This document shows, piece after piece, positions 21,610 to 33,541 of a stretch of 64,000 nucleotides of DNA. Under the pieces are notes generated by a model. The model had not been told where the DNA came from. It was given only the letters and a program-made list of their open reading frames with translations, and made no database searches. Both the position numbers and the translations under genes were made by a program. The first letter of the stretch is position 1, and each line of letters starts with the position of its first letter. The stretch is from Ligustrum vulgare (Eukaryota > Streptophyta > Magnoliopsida > Lamiales > Oleaceae). The stretch spans positions 22,356,859-22,420,858 of the forward strand of contig OY743184.1 in NCBI GenBank assembly GCA_963555705.1, written 5' to 3'.

Positions 21610-24107
21610 TCATGGAGGCTTGAAAGATGATCTCAGAGCCTTGCATATCTTGCAATTTCCAGCCTTGCAGTTCTCCACCCGTTGTCTCACTTTATTTAGT
21701 TGCAAAGCCTCGTTTTTAGCCACTTGTTGAGGGATGTTAGGATTTTCTTCCTTCTTGTCCCTCCATCCATCTTTTGCCTTTACGAACTCATGTTTTGTGA
21801 TTAGCTCCTCCTCAATATTATTACCTTGCTTGGTCTTCTCTTCTGGTTTCTGGACCACTCCCTCCACCTTGAAGCAACTTTCTTTTAGATTATCAAGATC
21901 TTCCCTTGGCTTGATGCTGAAAGTGACTTGCTCCTTCTCGACCCTAAAAATAATTTCTCCCTTTTCAATGTCAATTAAGGCTCTTCCAGTAGCCAGGAAA
22001 GGTCTTCCAAAAATGAGGGGTATCTGAGTGTCTTCTTTCATATCAAGAATCAAAAAGTCAACTGGGAAGAAATATTTGTCAACCTTCACAATCACGTTTT
22101 CCACTATCCCATATGGATATTGGATTGATCTGTTCGCCAGCTTCAGTGTGATATTGGTTGGTTTGGGCTCTCCCAAACCAAGTTTCCTGTACACAGACAA
22201 AGGCATTAAATTGACACTGGCACCAAGATCACACAATACATTATCAAAAGTGAATTTACCAATAGTACAAGGGATCGAAAAACTCCCTGGATCTGTTAGT
22301 TTCTGTGGCAACTTCTTTTGGATAATGGCACTGCATTCCTCACTAAGAGCTACTGTTTCATGATCTACCAGCTTTCTTTTATTTGATAACATTTCTTTCA
22401 TGAATTTCAAGTAGAGTGGCATTTGAGCCAAGGCTTCAGCAAAAGGAATATTTATGTGCAGTTTCTTTAATATTTCCAAAAATTTTCCAAATTGCTGCTC
22501 CAGATTTTGCTTTCTCAGCCTTTGTGGGTATGAAACTGGAGGCACATAAGCCTTGACTGGCGGTCTAACTCGAGCTTCTTCTTCACCATTTTCTTCAACT
22601 TCAGGAGTCGACCATTGTTCTTTTTCTCTTTTATGCTCTTCCACCACATTTTTCTTTTGGCTCTTCTGCTTTTCATATTCTTCCGTAGTCACTTCAGATA
22701 ACTGAACCCCGCTCCTCGTTGTTATTGCATTAACATGCTCACGAGGGTTCATTTCGGTGTTGCTTGGTAACTGTCCAGGCTGTCTTGTTGAACTGCTAGC
22801 TGCCAGCTCTCCCATTTGTCTCTTCAAATTCTTAATCTCAGCTGCTTGATTCATAATTTCACCATTCTGAGTCTTAACTAGCTGGATTAACATCTCCATG
22901 TTTTCTGCCATGGTTTTATGAGATTGTTGTTGTTGCTGTTGTTGAAAATCAGGCGGACGCTGAACATTTTGATTATTAGACCAGGAGAAGTTGGGGTGGT
23001 TCTTCCATTCTGGGTTGTAGGTTTGTGAATATGGACCACCTTGCTGTCTGTTCCCAATGAAGTTAACTTGTTTTGGGTTTTATTGATTTTGTTGAAGTGG
23101 GCAGAAATTTACAGTGTGATTTTCAAAACAAAAATCACATAACGCTGTTTGAACTGAGTTGACTGTCTGCACACCCATACTGTCGATTTTCTTTGTCAAC
23201 GCATCCAATTTAGCATTTAATGATGTAATTTCATTAACAGCAATTACTCCCCCAGACTTAGGCGCAGACCTCTCTGAATACCATTGGTAACCATTTGAAG
23301 CCATCTTCTCGAAAATCTCAGAAGCTTCTTCATAAGTCATATCCATTACTGAACCCCCAGCTGCTGAGTCTGCGTGCTTCTTATTTTCATTTGTCAACCC
23401 ATTATAGAATGTCTGAACTAAGATCCAATCTGCGATTCCATGGGTAGGACACTGTCTGATAAGCTCATTGAACTTTTCCCAAGCTTCAAAAATGGATTCC
23501 CCTGGCTGTTGACTAAAGGACAGAATTTCACGCCTAAGCTTTGACATCCGACCAGGTGGAAAAAATTTATCTACAAATTTCTGGCTCATAACTTCAAAAG
23601 TGGTGATTGTGTGTAGGGGCAAAGAGTAAAACCAGACTTTTGCTTTGTCCGCCAAAGAGAATGAGAATAGCTTTAATTTCACAGCGTCATCTGAAACTCC
23701 ATTCATGCGTTGCATATCACATAGTTCCAAAAATGTCCGAAGATGCGCATGAGGATCTTCAGATGGAAATCCATGAAAAACGCACGAATTTTGGATCAAG
23801 GGTATCAAGGAAGTCTTGATCTCAAAATTATTAGCTTGGATGGCAGGAGGTACAATGCAGTTCCAATGTTCCCCACAGGAGGAACCATGTAGTCTCGCAA
23901 AACACGTCTTCCATGATTTTGTTGCTGTCCATTCACAGCTGCTGGCAGATTTTATTGATTTTCCTGATTATCCTGAATTATGTCATCTGTCATGGTTAAG
24001 TCTATTTGTTGATTTGCTTCCAACTGTTGTCTACACCTCTGTCGAAAGGTGCGTTCAATTTCTATATCAAAACGAAGCAAATCAAATGACTTAGTCCTTC
24101 CTAACAT
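21610..24107 (-). pseudogene. Athila-like gag-protease
   Basis: The likely start is MLGRTKSFD at 24107. Frame breaks lie near 23950-23810. The capsid domain (AHLRTFLELCDMQ, AKVWFYSLPL, FEAWEKFNELIRQCP) follows to about 23240, with a cysteine/histidine cluster CDFCFENHTVNFCP near 23110. An in-frame TAA at about 23080 precedes a glutamine-rich stretch, and the frame is then open from 22911 to 21610. That part has MNPREHVNAITTRSG and the protease (LCDLGASVNLMPLSVY, IPLIFGRPFLATG). The product ends with CKAGNCKIC. RT does not follow. Only the broken regions prevent a full gag-protease. Confidence 0.85.
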
Positions 24108-24220
24108 AAATTTAATAACACAAAAAATTAAAAACAAAAACTAATTAATGTAAAAATAAAAATAAGCAAAGTAAAGTTCAAAGTAAAATAAGAACTAATG
24201 GGTATCGATATTAATAAACA

Positions 24221-24240
24221 GTCCCCGGCAACAGCACCAA
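24221..24240 (-). other. Primer-binding site of the Athila-like element
   Basis: On the minus strand TTGGTGCTGTTGCCGGGGAC lies just inside the LTR. It resembles the Athila TGGCGCCGTTGCCGGGGA site (Asp tRNA type) with two differences. Confidence 0.75.
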
Positions 24241-24245
24241 AAACT

Positions 24246-25756
24246 TGTTCACTGATATCTCGCGATGCGAGATATCCCCGCAAGTGCACGGGTCGTGAGA
24301 AGTAATAAAGTGGACCTAGGAGTCCGGATTATCGTCCCACGAGGACTGCTATTAATTACCGAAATATTTTAGTTATACACTTTATTTGAACGAACAAACG
24401 AATTTGAGGTTTTAAACTAAAACTAAAGAATTAAACTAAAGAAATTAAAATGGGAGAATTGTTTTGTTTTCAAATACGATTGTAAAGTAGTTGGGATTTA
24501 CGATTTCACCTAACCAATTAAATTAACTCCAATTCCAGTTTTATTTCCTAAATATGCATTTGGTCGAATTCACTAATTTAAATTGAAATTCCTCTCTCGA
24601 GTTTAAATCAACTCTACCTAAATAAGTCAACCATGTATCTCTACAGCGGGTCCGAATATTCCTTATCTAGATGCATTACATTCTAGAATTCACACACGAC
24701 CGCAATAATTACAAGAGTATATCTCTATCTCTCGTTCAATTACCGGATTCATTACCTAGATCTATGTTATTAACCCACCTCTCGGATTATGGAAATAACA
24801 CATAAAATCATGAATAAGTGGCCAGTTCATTCACGCATTAAACGTAATAATAAATCAACACATGCATTAAAGCGTTAAAACAAGGAATATGGAATTAAAA
24901 TAATTAACTAGGCTACATCGTTCATCCCAACATCAAATTTAGCTACACATCATATTTAAATAGCAAAAAAAAAAAATATAATGACGTTCATTGAAAATAA
25001 CAAAGAAGAATGGAAAGATTGCACAAATTATCAATTCTCCAAGTATCTTTAATTCACGCCCCTCTGCGATGCTTGATTCTCCAAAAATTTGATGTTGAAA
25101 TCTCAATTGTGGCTCGTTCTATGGAGAGGCAAAGGTCTGATTTTCGTGCCTCATGTGTTGTATATATAGGTTTTGGAGAAAACCTAGGTCAAAAAGAGAG
25201 AATTCTGTTGAAAATCGCGAGAAAAAGCCCACAGTCGGCCCAGCCTGATAAGGACGCGATCGCGTGGGTTTTTAGCGATCGCGTGGAATACATTAAAACT
25301 CTCGGGTTACAATTTTGTGTCTTCTCGCGATCGCGTGGTATGTATCTAGCGATCGCGACTTCCATCTTTTTTCGGCTGTGTAAGTTGGTCCCTGACTTTT
25401 AATTGCACCTTCAATCCTCAACTTTCAATTGTTGCAATTTAGTCCCCAAACTTTATCTTCTTCTGGATTTGTCCATTCAAGCACTTAATTCATTCAATTA
25501 GGTCATCCAACCTCTGATTCGTTCATTTTGGCACATTGCATCTTTTCGGTTGACGTCACAAACTTATCAATTGCTCGTTTTAGCTCCAATCAACACCCAA
25601 TTATGCATTTTTCTCTTCAATTACTTCATTTCTTCATCTTTTGGGTTATTTTCTGAAAAGTAAACGATAAACACAAATTAAATAGCAAATATTCCTAAAC
25701 GACAATAATTACACCTAATTTAGACATACAAATAAGTGTATAAAATACACTTATCA
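24246..25756 (-). mobile_element. 5' LTR of the Athila-like element
   Basis: 1511 bp, TGTTCACTG to CACTTATCA. It differs from the other LTR by scattered substitutions and small indels, such as a 14-bp near-duplication around 24426-24440 and a shorter spacer between palindromes near 25262. This suggests a moderately recent insertion. Confidence 0.9.
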
Positions 25757-25988
25757 TATATCAATATAACCAAATGACATATATCAATCATTAGAGTGTA
25801 GTATGAAAATTACATGTTTTGTGATCCAAACATGTCTATTTTCAATTGGTCCGACTTTATTCCTTAGGTGATATCAATACCAAACATAATGTAACAGAGT
25901 AGGATGAACTGAATACTTTATTTCGGTACAGAAAATTATCCATATACACAACTGTGTCCAAAACCAAACATAAAGCAACCAAAATACA
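25757..25988 (-). mobile_element. Copia element A, LTR part 2
   Basis: It resumes after the Athila-like insertion and ends CCAAAATACA at 25988, followed by AACTCCCACT, which on the minus strand is a purine-rich AGTGGGAGTT tract. This fits the 3' LTR start of a minus-strand copia element. Confidence 0.6.
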
Positions 25989-25996
25989 AACTCCCA

Positions 25997-26409
25997 CTAA
26001 AACATAATATCTTCAAGAAATACCACTCCCATATGAGCTGTGTACTCATGAAAGACCTTGGGTGGTAATCCCTTAGTAAGTAGATCTACAATCATGGAGT
26101 TTGTCCCAATATGCTCTATGGAAATCTGTGTACTTTGTACCCTTTCCTTCACAACCAAGAACTTAATATCAATGTGTTTTGACTTAGTTGATCTCCTGTT
26201 GTTATTGGAATATAACACTGTAGAGTTATTGTCACAATGTAACATTAATGTCTTTCTATACCATCCAGAATACGCAGCCTAGTGACATAATTTCGCTACC
26301 ATTTTCCTTGGTTAGATACCTCATAACATGCTACAAATTCTGCTACCATAGTGTAAGAAACTACGAGTGTCTGCTTAGCACTCCTCCAAGAAATAGCTCA
26401 TATGTAGCT
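25997..26409 (-). pseudogene. Copia RNase H, C-terminal part (element A)
   Basis: Minus-strand reading gives pieces like SWRSAKQTLVVSYTMVAEFVACYE (26409-26330), then LHCDNNSTV and STKSKHIDIKF, and GTNSMIVDLLTKGLPPKVFHEY near the end. These are standard Ty1/copia RNase H motifs. The frame is broken between about 26250 and 26330 and the gene is cut off at 26410 by the Tat LTR. The remainder of this element is not found in the window. Confidence 0.85.
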
Positions 26410-27058
26410 TGTTGACCACAAAATCATGCTGGACCTTGGACCAACACGTTTCAGCTACTCCCTCTTGAACACGTGGACCTCCTGAGTACTGTGACAAACA
26501 ATTAGTTTGCAAAGGGGGCCGAGGTGGCTCCCGTTTGCACTCCGATGCCAAAGCCAGTGCTCATTTCAAGCGAATATAAATTGAGTGCGGGAAATATAAG
26601 TGTGTAAAAGAGAGAAAAGGGAGTGAGAATAAAATAGTTAGTTCAGATTGCTCTATTTATAGAGGAATTTGTTGTTTTGGATTGCGACACGTGACGGACT
26701 TTACACGTGTATTTACCCTAGCTTTTGGAGAAGCAGATATTACTTTTTGACAGTAATCATTGCTACGTTTGGTAGGGGATGGGCGCCTATCACTTTTTGA
26801 TAAAGGCGGCGTCACATCTCCGACTCCATCCATTGTCCCATCACTCATCCGAGCTGTTATTAAGGAGGTCCTCCGTATAAACATAAAACACCTCGGCTAG
26901 TCATAAACCAGTTCAGCTAAAGAAATTCACGTGTTGTACCACCTCGGAAATTGACCAAGAAGACATCTTAAGCTTTAGCCATGGGCCAAGGTCCATTGGG
27001 CCTCTATTGGACCTTCGCTGGTGGATCACTGTACTCCTTTTTGGGCTTGGTCTCAACA
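26410..27058 (-). mobile_element. Tat LTR4 (649 bp)
   Basis: On the plus strand it begins TGTTGACCACAAAATC and ends GGTCTCAACA. On the minus strand it reads TGTTGAGACCAAGCCC, as do LTR1 and LTR3. The TATA region CTATAAATAG is present on the minus strand near 26655, and CACGTG motifs occur as in the other copies. Confidence 0.88.
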
Positions 27059-27656
27059 CTAGTCTCTCAAATCTGACGTGGTCATTCATGGGAGGATAGG
27101 ATTTATTATATGTTCGAAGCACTAACTTTGTTCTGATAGAGTTCTGTAATTATGCTGCTATGGGATTGCGGTCTTGCTCGAACTTTGTTATCTGTTACAT
27201 CTAATATATTTTGTAATTATTCCGCCATCCGCTTGCTGGGAGTCACTATGTAGCATGGCGATTATAAGGCCAGGAATGGCATTCCTTATGGAAAGTTCGG
27301 ATTCAAAGTATAGCCGACTTCCTACTTCGGCTTTTCCCTCCTAAGCGAAGGGTGGGATCGCACTAGCACATTTCTTAGGCGACGTATTTAATAAAAAGGG
27401 GCTACTGATATTGGTTCTCGCATCTGCTCTTCAAGGTTCTTCTACCCAGCAAACCGTCATTACCGTTCAACTGCTTTCATTGGTGTGTTCCTCATTTCAA
27501 GTGTACAATCTCGAACGTTCGTTCTTTGAAGGTAAATTTATTTTCCTTTGTATGTGCAAAACTTTTTTATTTCTAATCTTCGAGTGTGAGCTTGAAAATT
27601 TCGTTTTGCATTTTGTTTTCCTTTTGATGAGTCTGGCCCTTCTTAAAGAACAAAAA

Positions 27657-29317
27657 ATGGAAAGAGTTGGGGGATCGGGTTCGCAGGAACTATTGGCAAT
27701 GGCGATTCCTGTCAGAGGTTTCTGCCCATTGTCTTTATCGATTTTTAGTTCCCGCTTCTTTAGGGAACAGATTAGGAGGAGAAATAGGAAATGCAGTGGT
27801 ATAATTTATTTGGATGATTATGACAGCGAAGAAGAAAAGAACCAGAACTACATGGCTCATCTATCATCCGAGAAGGAGGCTTCTTTGCGGGAGCTTCGAA
27901 GCAAGCGGGACAGGGATTTGGAAAGAGGAGAGGCAAGGCTCTTCTTCCGGTCACCAGGACCTAGGATTAATTATTAGGGCCCCATTTAGAGCGCATAGGG
28001 AAGAGCTAGGGCTTTCTGGGGAGGAAATAGCCCAGGTTGAAGATTGGGTAGACCTGGTAAATAAAGTGTTGGGGTATCATGTAGACCCTGATCCAAACCC
28101 AGAATCTTGGGAAAGCAGTGAGATTGCCACAGAAATCCGGAGGGTTGATTTGGCGGGAGCTTAAGCGAAATTCAGGATGCCAGAGGGGGTTCGATTAGTG
28201 CACCCTACGCCTTCTTGCCGACCCTGTAGTCCTCCCCCAGGTCAGGTGACCGTATGTTATGATGCTCTATCCTGCGGGATGAGGCTGCCCCTGCACCCCT
28301 TTTTCAGGGCACTGCTTAGGAGTTACAACTTATGCCCCTACCAGTTGGCCCCAAATTTCTGGACGCAGGCGGTGGGTACTTGGCTTGTGTGGAAGGAGGT
28401 CAACCCTAACTACCCCATCTTGCTGAACATCATCCACACCTTATATACCCTGAAAAAGTCTGTTAGAAGAGATAAGGATATGAGGTCAGACGTCAAGGAC
28501 TAGTACTACTTGTCTCCCAGGGGCTCATATCCTCCTGTTATTACTGGTCATCCCACTTCGATAAAGAACTGGAGGAACCAGTGGTTCTGGGTTGCGGGGG
28601 AGTGGCAGAGCTCACTTGTGGACCCCAGTCCAGAAATCACAGTTCCCCGAACTCTTTCCCTACCTAGTGAGTCTTGTATTTGCTTTTGCGTCCTTAAGTG
28701 TTGTGTGTCATTCACTTTTTATTTTCTGTTCATCTTTCTTTACCTTTTTTCACATGTTATTGGTTTATGGCAGGGGACATTTTTGCTTGCCTCCTCTCCG
28801 ACGCGGACTTAGCAGCAGTGAGGAGCTTGTTTGCTTACAAGGGCACTTTTCAGGGGGTCATTCAACAAAATAAACTCTTTGTTAAGCACCACCTTAAGCG
28901 AGCTATGAGTAAGTTTGTTTCCTTACTGCCTTCATATCTTATGCCTCGTCCGTTCATAGCCTCATTCTCCTTCTTTTCTTGCTAGGTTCCAAGGACTTTC
29001 CGAAGATTTCCTTGAAGGGTCTTATGGCCAAAAAGATCCCTCTTGCCCTTCACCACGGCAGCGAAATTGAAAGGAGGCAGAAAGCAGTACTTGCTAATTT
29101 GCAAGTAGGGGTGGCAAAGGAGGCATTCGAGGCGTCCACTGCCCAACTTGAGGGTCCTCTTCATGCATTACTGCCACCACCCAGTCTGCTGCCGGTGGGT
29201 CCCCAACAGCCTAGCTTGGAAAAAAGGACTGAACCTAAGAAGGTTACTGTAACGGGGAAGGGAAAAAGGTCAGATAGGGGCGGCTCCAAGAGGGAGAGGG
29301 AGTCTAAGAATGTTTCC
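27657..29317 (+). pseudogene. Tat accessory gene (Transposase_28-like, 'putative gypsy type transposon'), truncated copy
   Basis: It starts MERVGGSGSQELLAM at 27657. Its first exon carries an acidic segment IIYLDDYDSEEEK. A frameshift near 27950 leads to LIIRAPFRAHREELGL and then MPEGVRLVHPTP, SPPPGQVTVCYDAL and LPLHPFFRALLRSYNLCPYQLAPN, motifs of the plant family Pfam calls Transposase_28. Stops occur at about 28162 and 28501. GT/AG-like exon breaks lie near 28672-28770 and 28910-28985. The copy ends at 29317 within a lysine-rich segment. On this element the gene is antisense to gag-pol. Its function is unknown. Confidence 0.75.
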
Positions 29318-30480
29318 TGATATCCGAAGGTGATTCAAAGTGTATTAAAAAATTAACTTAGAGGGCTACAATTATTCCTCAAATATAATTCTTCCAGTTT
29401 AAAAACTTACTATCCCAAAAATAGGTTCAAATTTCGACTAAAAATATGACCAAAATCTTGTGTGATTGGAATCAATTTATGGTAATATTCTCATCTATTC
29501 CACTCCTTTTTGACTTATCCAATTAACTCCTAGCAGTCTTCAAAGTATTGTCTTGTGGTCCGATAAATCATTGGGTATTTGCAATTTGATCTTCAATATT
29601 TGTACTTCGTCAATTTTTTTACGATTTTGGTGTATTTTCTTCATGTAGCCTCTAAATGCATTCAAAACTAATTTTTTCTTAAAAAACAAATTTAACAATA
29701 TCGCATTCTAAATGCTTACAATTGTCCAAATTTAAGGTTAAGATAAGTACGAAAAACATACTTACGAAGAAGCACCCCCCCCCCCCCCCCCCCCGGCGTG
29801 CGCTGAGACGGAAGTTTCCAGAACTACCCACTGCTGTAAAACGATAACCAAATTCCCACCAGGTAACAATGATACCATGTTTACACTTTTTGGGGACTGG
29901 GGAGATGATGTTTCCGTTGCCTTCAAATGACTAGCACTAGGTGTTGTTATTTGCATTGATGATATCTTTACCCAGTAACAAAAAAATGGAACAATATTGT
30001 AATATTTATACCTGAGATGAATAGAATTGGGGTCGAACATCTTCAAGCATATAGTTTTTGAGTTCTGATATGAGGAACCTAACTAGAAAGATATTATTTT
30101 ATTGGTCTACTTTTCTTTTTCATGTTAAGATCTGCAAAAACAGTTTTAAGCCTTTGGGATGGTAACTTTTGAGCAAGTGATGATAAATTAGTTGTGTAGG
30201 AATTGTGAGAGCATGCCACGCAGTTTTTATGTGGTTTGAAGTTGGCCAACTAGGAGGATAACTAATTGAAAATTGAAAGGCATACTGCACATTTGTTTCT
30301 TTTTTCACCCTCTAAGCCCACCTTCTCTCTTAAAATAAAATAAAAAGAAGATGAACTCGCAATGCAATTATTAATTGGTTAGAAGCCGTTCACATCAAAA
30401 AGGCAAAACTGAAAGCAGAAAAAGTATTAAATTCTGTTCACTTCTAGAGGATGGCCCTATAATAATACATGAATACTGCT
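29318..30480. other. Intergenic sequence downstream of the RBG gene
   Basis: About 1.2 kb, A/T-rich, without a supported gene. It contains a 20-C run at 29775-29794. Part of 30480-29800 may be the 3' untranslated region of the minus-strand RBG gene. Small ORFs here, including one with seven glycines from the C run, look accidental. Confidence 0.6.
29775..29794. repeat. Homopolymer run of 20 C
   Basis: An uninterrupted run of C flanked by AGCA and GGCGTGC. Such runs are uncommon in A/T-rich plant DNA and the length is prone to sequencing error. Confidence 0.9.
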
Positions 30481-30501
30481 ATATTGTTCTCAGGGAACAT
30501 T

Positions 30502-33400
30502 TCAGCTCCGGGTGTTGGCATACGGATTCGGCTCATCAGTGTCATCCCTGTCATTTGAGTCCATATATTCATTACCAAACTCGTTAATTCCAGGTCTAGG
30601 TCCAGTTCCACTTTGCTTTCCACCATGTTCTCGATCTTCGCCGTATGACCCAGGTGTTCCGCCATATCCAGGTGAGGAAAAGCCAGTTTCACTGCCATAG
30701 CCCCCACCTCCACTGGGGTAATTGTTACTACCACCAAGTCCCCCACCTCCACTGGGATAGCTGCTGTTGCCGCCACCATATCCACTTCCTCCTCCACTCG
30801 GGTAATCATTAGCCCCATATCCACCACCACCACCACCAAAGTTTCCATCTGCTCTTGGGTAATTACCACCACCACCTCCAAAATTGCCACCTTGATATCC
30901 TCCAGAGCCTCCATAATTACCGCCATAGTTAAATCCACTGCCTGCACCAAATCCTCCCCCAAAACCCCCACCACGAGTTCTTTCTGTTGCATAATTCACC
31001 TTTATCGTTCGCCCTTGAAGGTCCTGAGGACACGTGCAAAATGAGATGTTACAAGTCTTGAAAACCAATTTATCAATCTAAATAATTTCAACTCATGCAA
31101 CAGGAAGGTACTTCAATTCTACTGGTCTCAGATAAAGTTTCTTAAACATTCTCTCCTTGTGTTTAGATCTCAATTTTATAACTAACACCCCATCTAGTTT
31201 TGTTTGATCAGATTACTGGCACAGATTACTGTTAAAAGGCAAAAGAATACTAACTATAAATTCCTAACTATGTAGATACTTTAAAAAACTTTCATTATTA
31301 AATATTTAAAATACTGTCTTGTATATACCCTGCATATATCATCAAGATGTCGGACTATACCACCCAGGGCGCTAAACAACTGATATTTATTTGCATGATT
31401 TGCTCATTCACAAATATTCCTTCAGGATACATTCTACTCTCTGGAAATGACAATGAACTTCTTGTAATAGTAATCTTGGATAATGACTCCTTTTGTTTAG
31501 TAGATATAACAAGTAAATTAAAATCCACCAAAAGAGATTTTCACTTCTGCTGAATGTCAAAATAGCATTTTGTTAACAAGAATGAGCTTATGCAATAGTG
31601 GGGATGCATCCTGATTCAGATATTGTACAATAGACCAACATTTCTGTACAGTAGTGAGAATACGAGCAAGTACCCGGCCATCAAGTTCCTGAATGGCACT
31701 GGAAGCCTCGTCAGTTGATGTGTAGGTCACAAAGCCAAATCCTCGGGACCTACCGGTCTCACGATCCATGATTATTCTAGCTGCAACAATTAAATAGTAT
31801 ATTGAAGGAGGTATAATTGATCAAAACTTCACCATCAATGACAAATTCAGAATAACCGTGTTTACAAGATGGTTTTTCATTAATGCTTATAAAAAAATTT
31901 CTTAATTACAGCAATTAAGAAATGTTTCCGATATACACTCTTCCCTCGGAGCAACTGATGATGAAAGGACAAGCTTGTCATTTTCAAAAGTCTTCCATGA
32001 AATTGCTATTTATGATCATTCTAACGCTATACTGAAACCAATACAACGTTCGACATATTTGATATAACATTTGAACGACCGGGAAAAAATCAGCATTCAA
32101 CAGTGTTAACCTAATTCTCCAATGCAGATAAAGTTATTTCTTACCACAAGACACCAACTAGGGTATCCATCCGTAGCTTGGAAGCAAAAGACCAAACAAT
32201 TAAACTCAACATAAAATTAAAATTTAGTCAATTGTACAGATACAGAAGATACCTTCTACCACTTCTCCACATCGGGAGAACGCCTCCCTCAAACTCATTT
32301 CATCTATATTATATGAGAGACCTGTAACAGAAAACAAGAACAATCAGAAACAAGAAAAATAAGCAGTTGACATGCAAGTAGAAAGCAGAAAAGCTTGCAC
32401 CTCCAACAAAGAGCTTCGAAGATGACATGCTTCTTATTGCCTGGAAAAGTGATGGATTGGAGGCAGATACTTCCAACTGAGCACGCTTGCTCAAAGTATT
32501 TTTTAACACATTGCCAAGTCTGTTGACAAAAGCCATTATTCTATCTGTAAAATAAGAAAAAGAAACTTGAGTTAATTGCAATCACTCAGCACAAAGAACG
32601 CAATACTGCAACAAAATTCCTCCCTAGTAAAGTTCCTCTCAATGAAATTATTACATCATACAAAATATTTAAAGCACAAATCAGTGCCGTTCTTCATTAA
32701 TTCACCACGGGAAAACGAATGTCCACTCAAATTAAGAGTGCAAAACTTAAGACCACCGCAATTTGCTAAATTTTCTTATAAAAATGAAATTTATTCAAAA
32801 ATCTCATATTTAAACCAGGTTCAAACCTCAATATCATTTCTTCATTACCCCTTTAAAATCCAAAGACTTATGAGCAGAATAATTAAGTAAAATGCAGAAA
32901 ACCTCTAACCCTCTAATTTATTTGACAATATACGAACCGTTACCAAAAAAAATGACCACAAAACCTTGTTGTCTAACATTACAAAGTCCAGTTCTTTCTC
33001 CACTGATTCCCTATCGCCACTTGATTCTTCACCCACGACACTTTAAATATAAAAAATAAAAAACTACTCCCTTACGCTGAAGGGCTCACGCATACAGACT
33101 CAACTTCGAACAATAGTTTCACATTTAACCATCAACCCTAACCCTAGTTACGAAGTCAAACACTCATTGGCAACGATACAGATTGGAATAAAAATCTATG
33201 AAATAAGATCTTAATCAAATACTAATAAATCAAAAACAGGAATCAGGATATTAAGAGAAGATAGATTTAGGGTTTTAGCACACAAAACAAAAGTGAACTA
33301 TCATGAATCGCACCTTCAAAAGGGACGATAGATATTTCACACTTTCTCTCGCTTCTTTCACAGAGATTTTTTCTCTGGTGAATTCAGGTTTTTAGGGTGT
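30502..33400 (-). CDS. Mitochondrial-type glycine-rich RNA-binding protein (RBG3-like)
   Basis: Coding exons on the minus strand are 32536-32401, 32321-32253, 31780-31674 and 31023-30502. All junctions are GT/AG with phases that add up, giving 277 residues. A noncoding first exon ends near 33314, with a 5'UTR intron to 32545. Residues 1-38 ([13 protein letters not shown]) resemble the mitochondrial presequence of Arabidopsis RBG/GR-RBP2, 3 and 5. One RRM follows at about 40-118 with RNP2 KLFVGG and RNP1 RGFGFVTY. The C-terminal half is glycine-rich with repeated YPSGGG and ends acidic ([12 protein letters not shown]). Family members bind RNA and some support mitochondrial RNA editing. Length and the KVNYA motif favour RBG3 or RBG5 over RBG2. 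No disabling change is seen, and it is the only intact host gene here. Confidence 0.93.
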
Positions 33401-33408
33401 ATATATGT
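33396..33408 (-). promoter_or_regulatory. TATA box of the RBG gene
   Basis: On the minus strand CATATATACACCC lies about 85 bases upstream of the 5'UTR splice donor at 33314. The sequence after it, rich in GAGAAAAA and GAGAGAAAG, looks like a plant leader. Confidence 0.55.
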
Positions 33409-33541
33409 TTTGTCTGCGTAACGAATGTTGACCGTCGATTGGAAGGAGTTGGACTTGGACCGTGGATTTGCATAGTATGGACCGTAGGTTGATTTGGTCA
33501 AAGTAATGCTTGCACCACCTCAATTTACATAGTTTTCGTTA

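Larger units (their letters stand above)
17090..25756 (-). mobile_element. 8.67-kb Athila-like non-autonomous gypsy element (gag-protease only)
   Basis: LTRs of 1503 and 1511 bp start TGTTCACTGATATC and end CACTTATCA. The flanks are TATAC (17085-17089) and TATAT (25757-25761), a near-perfect 5-bp duplication. The primer site TTGGTGCTGTTGCCGGGGAC and the gag-protease match the Athila group. No RT, RNase H or integrase sequence is found between protease (ends 21610) and the polypurine tract (18593), so the element depends on another for movement. The two LTRs are very alike. Confidence 0.88.
26410..29317 (-). mobile_element. Truncated Tat element: one LTR plus accessory ORF, inverted relative to the right-hand array
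   Basis: In element orientation (minus strand) it has the 3' end of the internal region followed by the 3' LTR at 27058-26410. Its LTR is very close to LTR1 and LTR3 of the array at 37.6-61.4 kb. Homology to the array stops near 29317 inside the accessory ORF, so gag, pol and the 5' LTR are missing. It interrupts copia element A. Confidence 0.8.

Noticed and set aside
18000..26000. Possible pol genes for the Athila-like element
   Set aside because: I looked on both strands for YxDD, RNase H and DDE integrase motifs between 18.6 and 21.6 kb and saw none.
29762..30046. Minus-strand ORF ending in a glycine run
   Set aside because: The glycines come from the C20 homopolymer and no family match or splice context was found.
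30444..30992. 182-codon minus-strand ORF rich in valine and glutamate
   Set aside because: It is the wrong frame of the RBG glycine-rich exon, whose splice phases and RRM fix the real frame.
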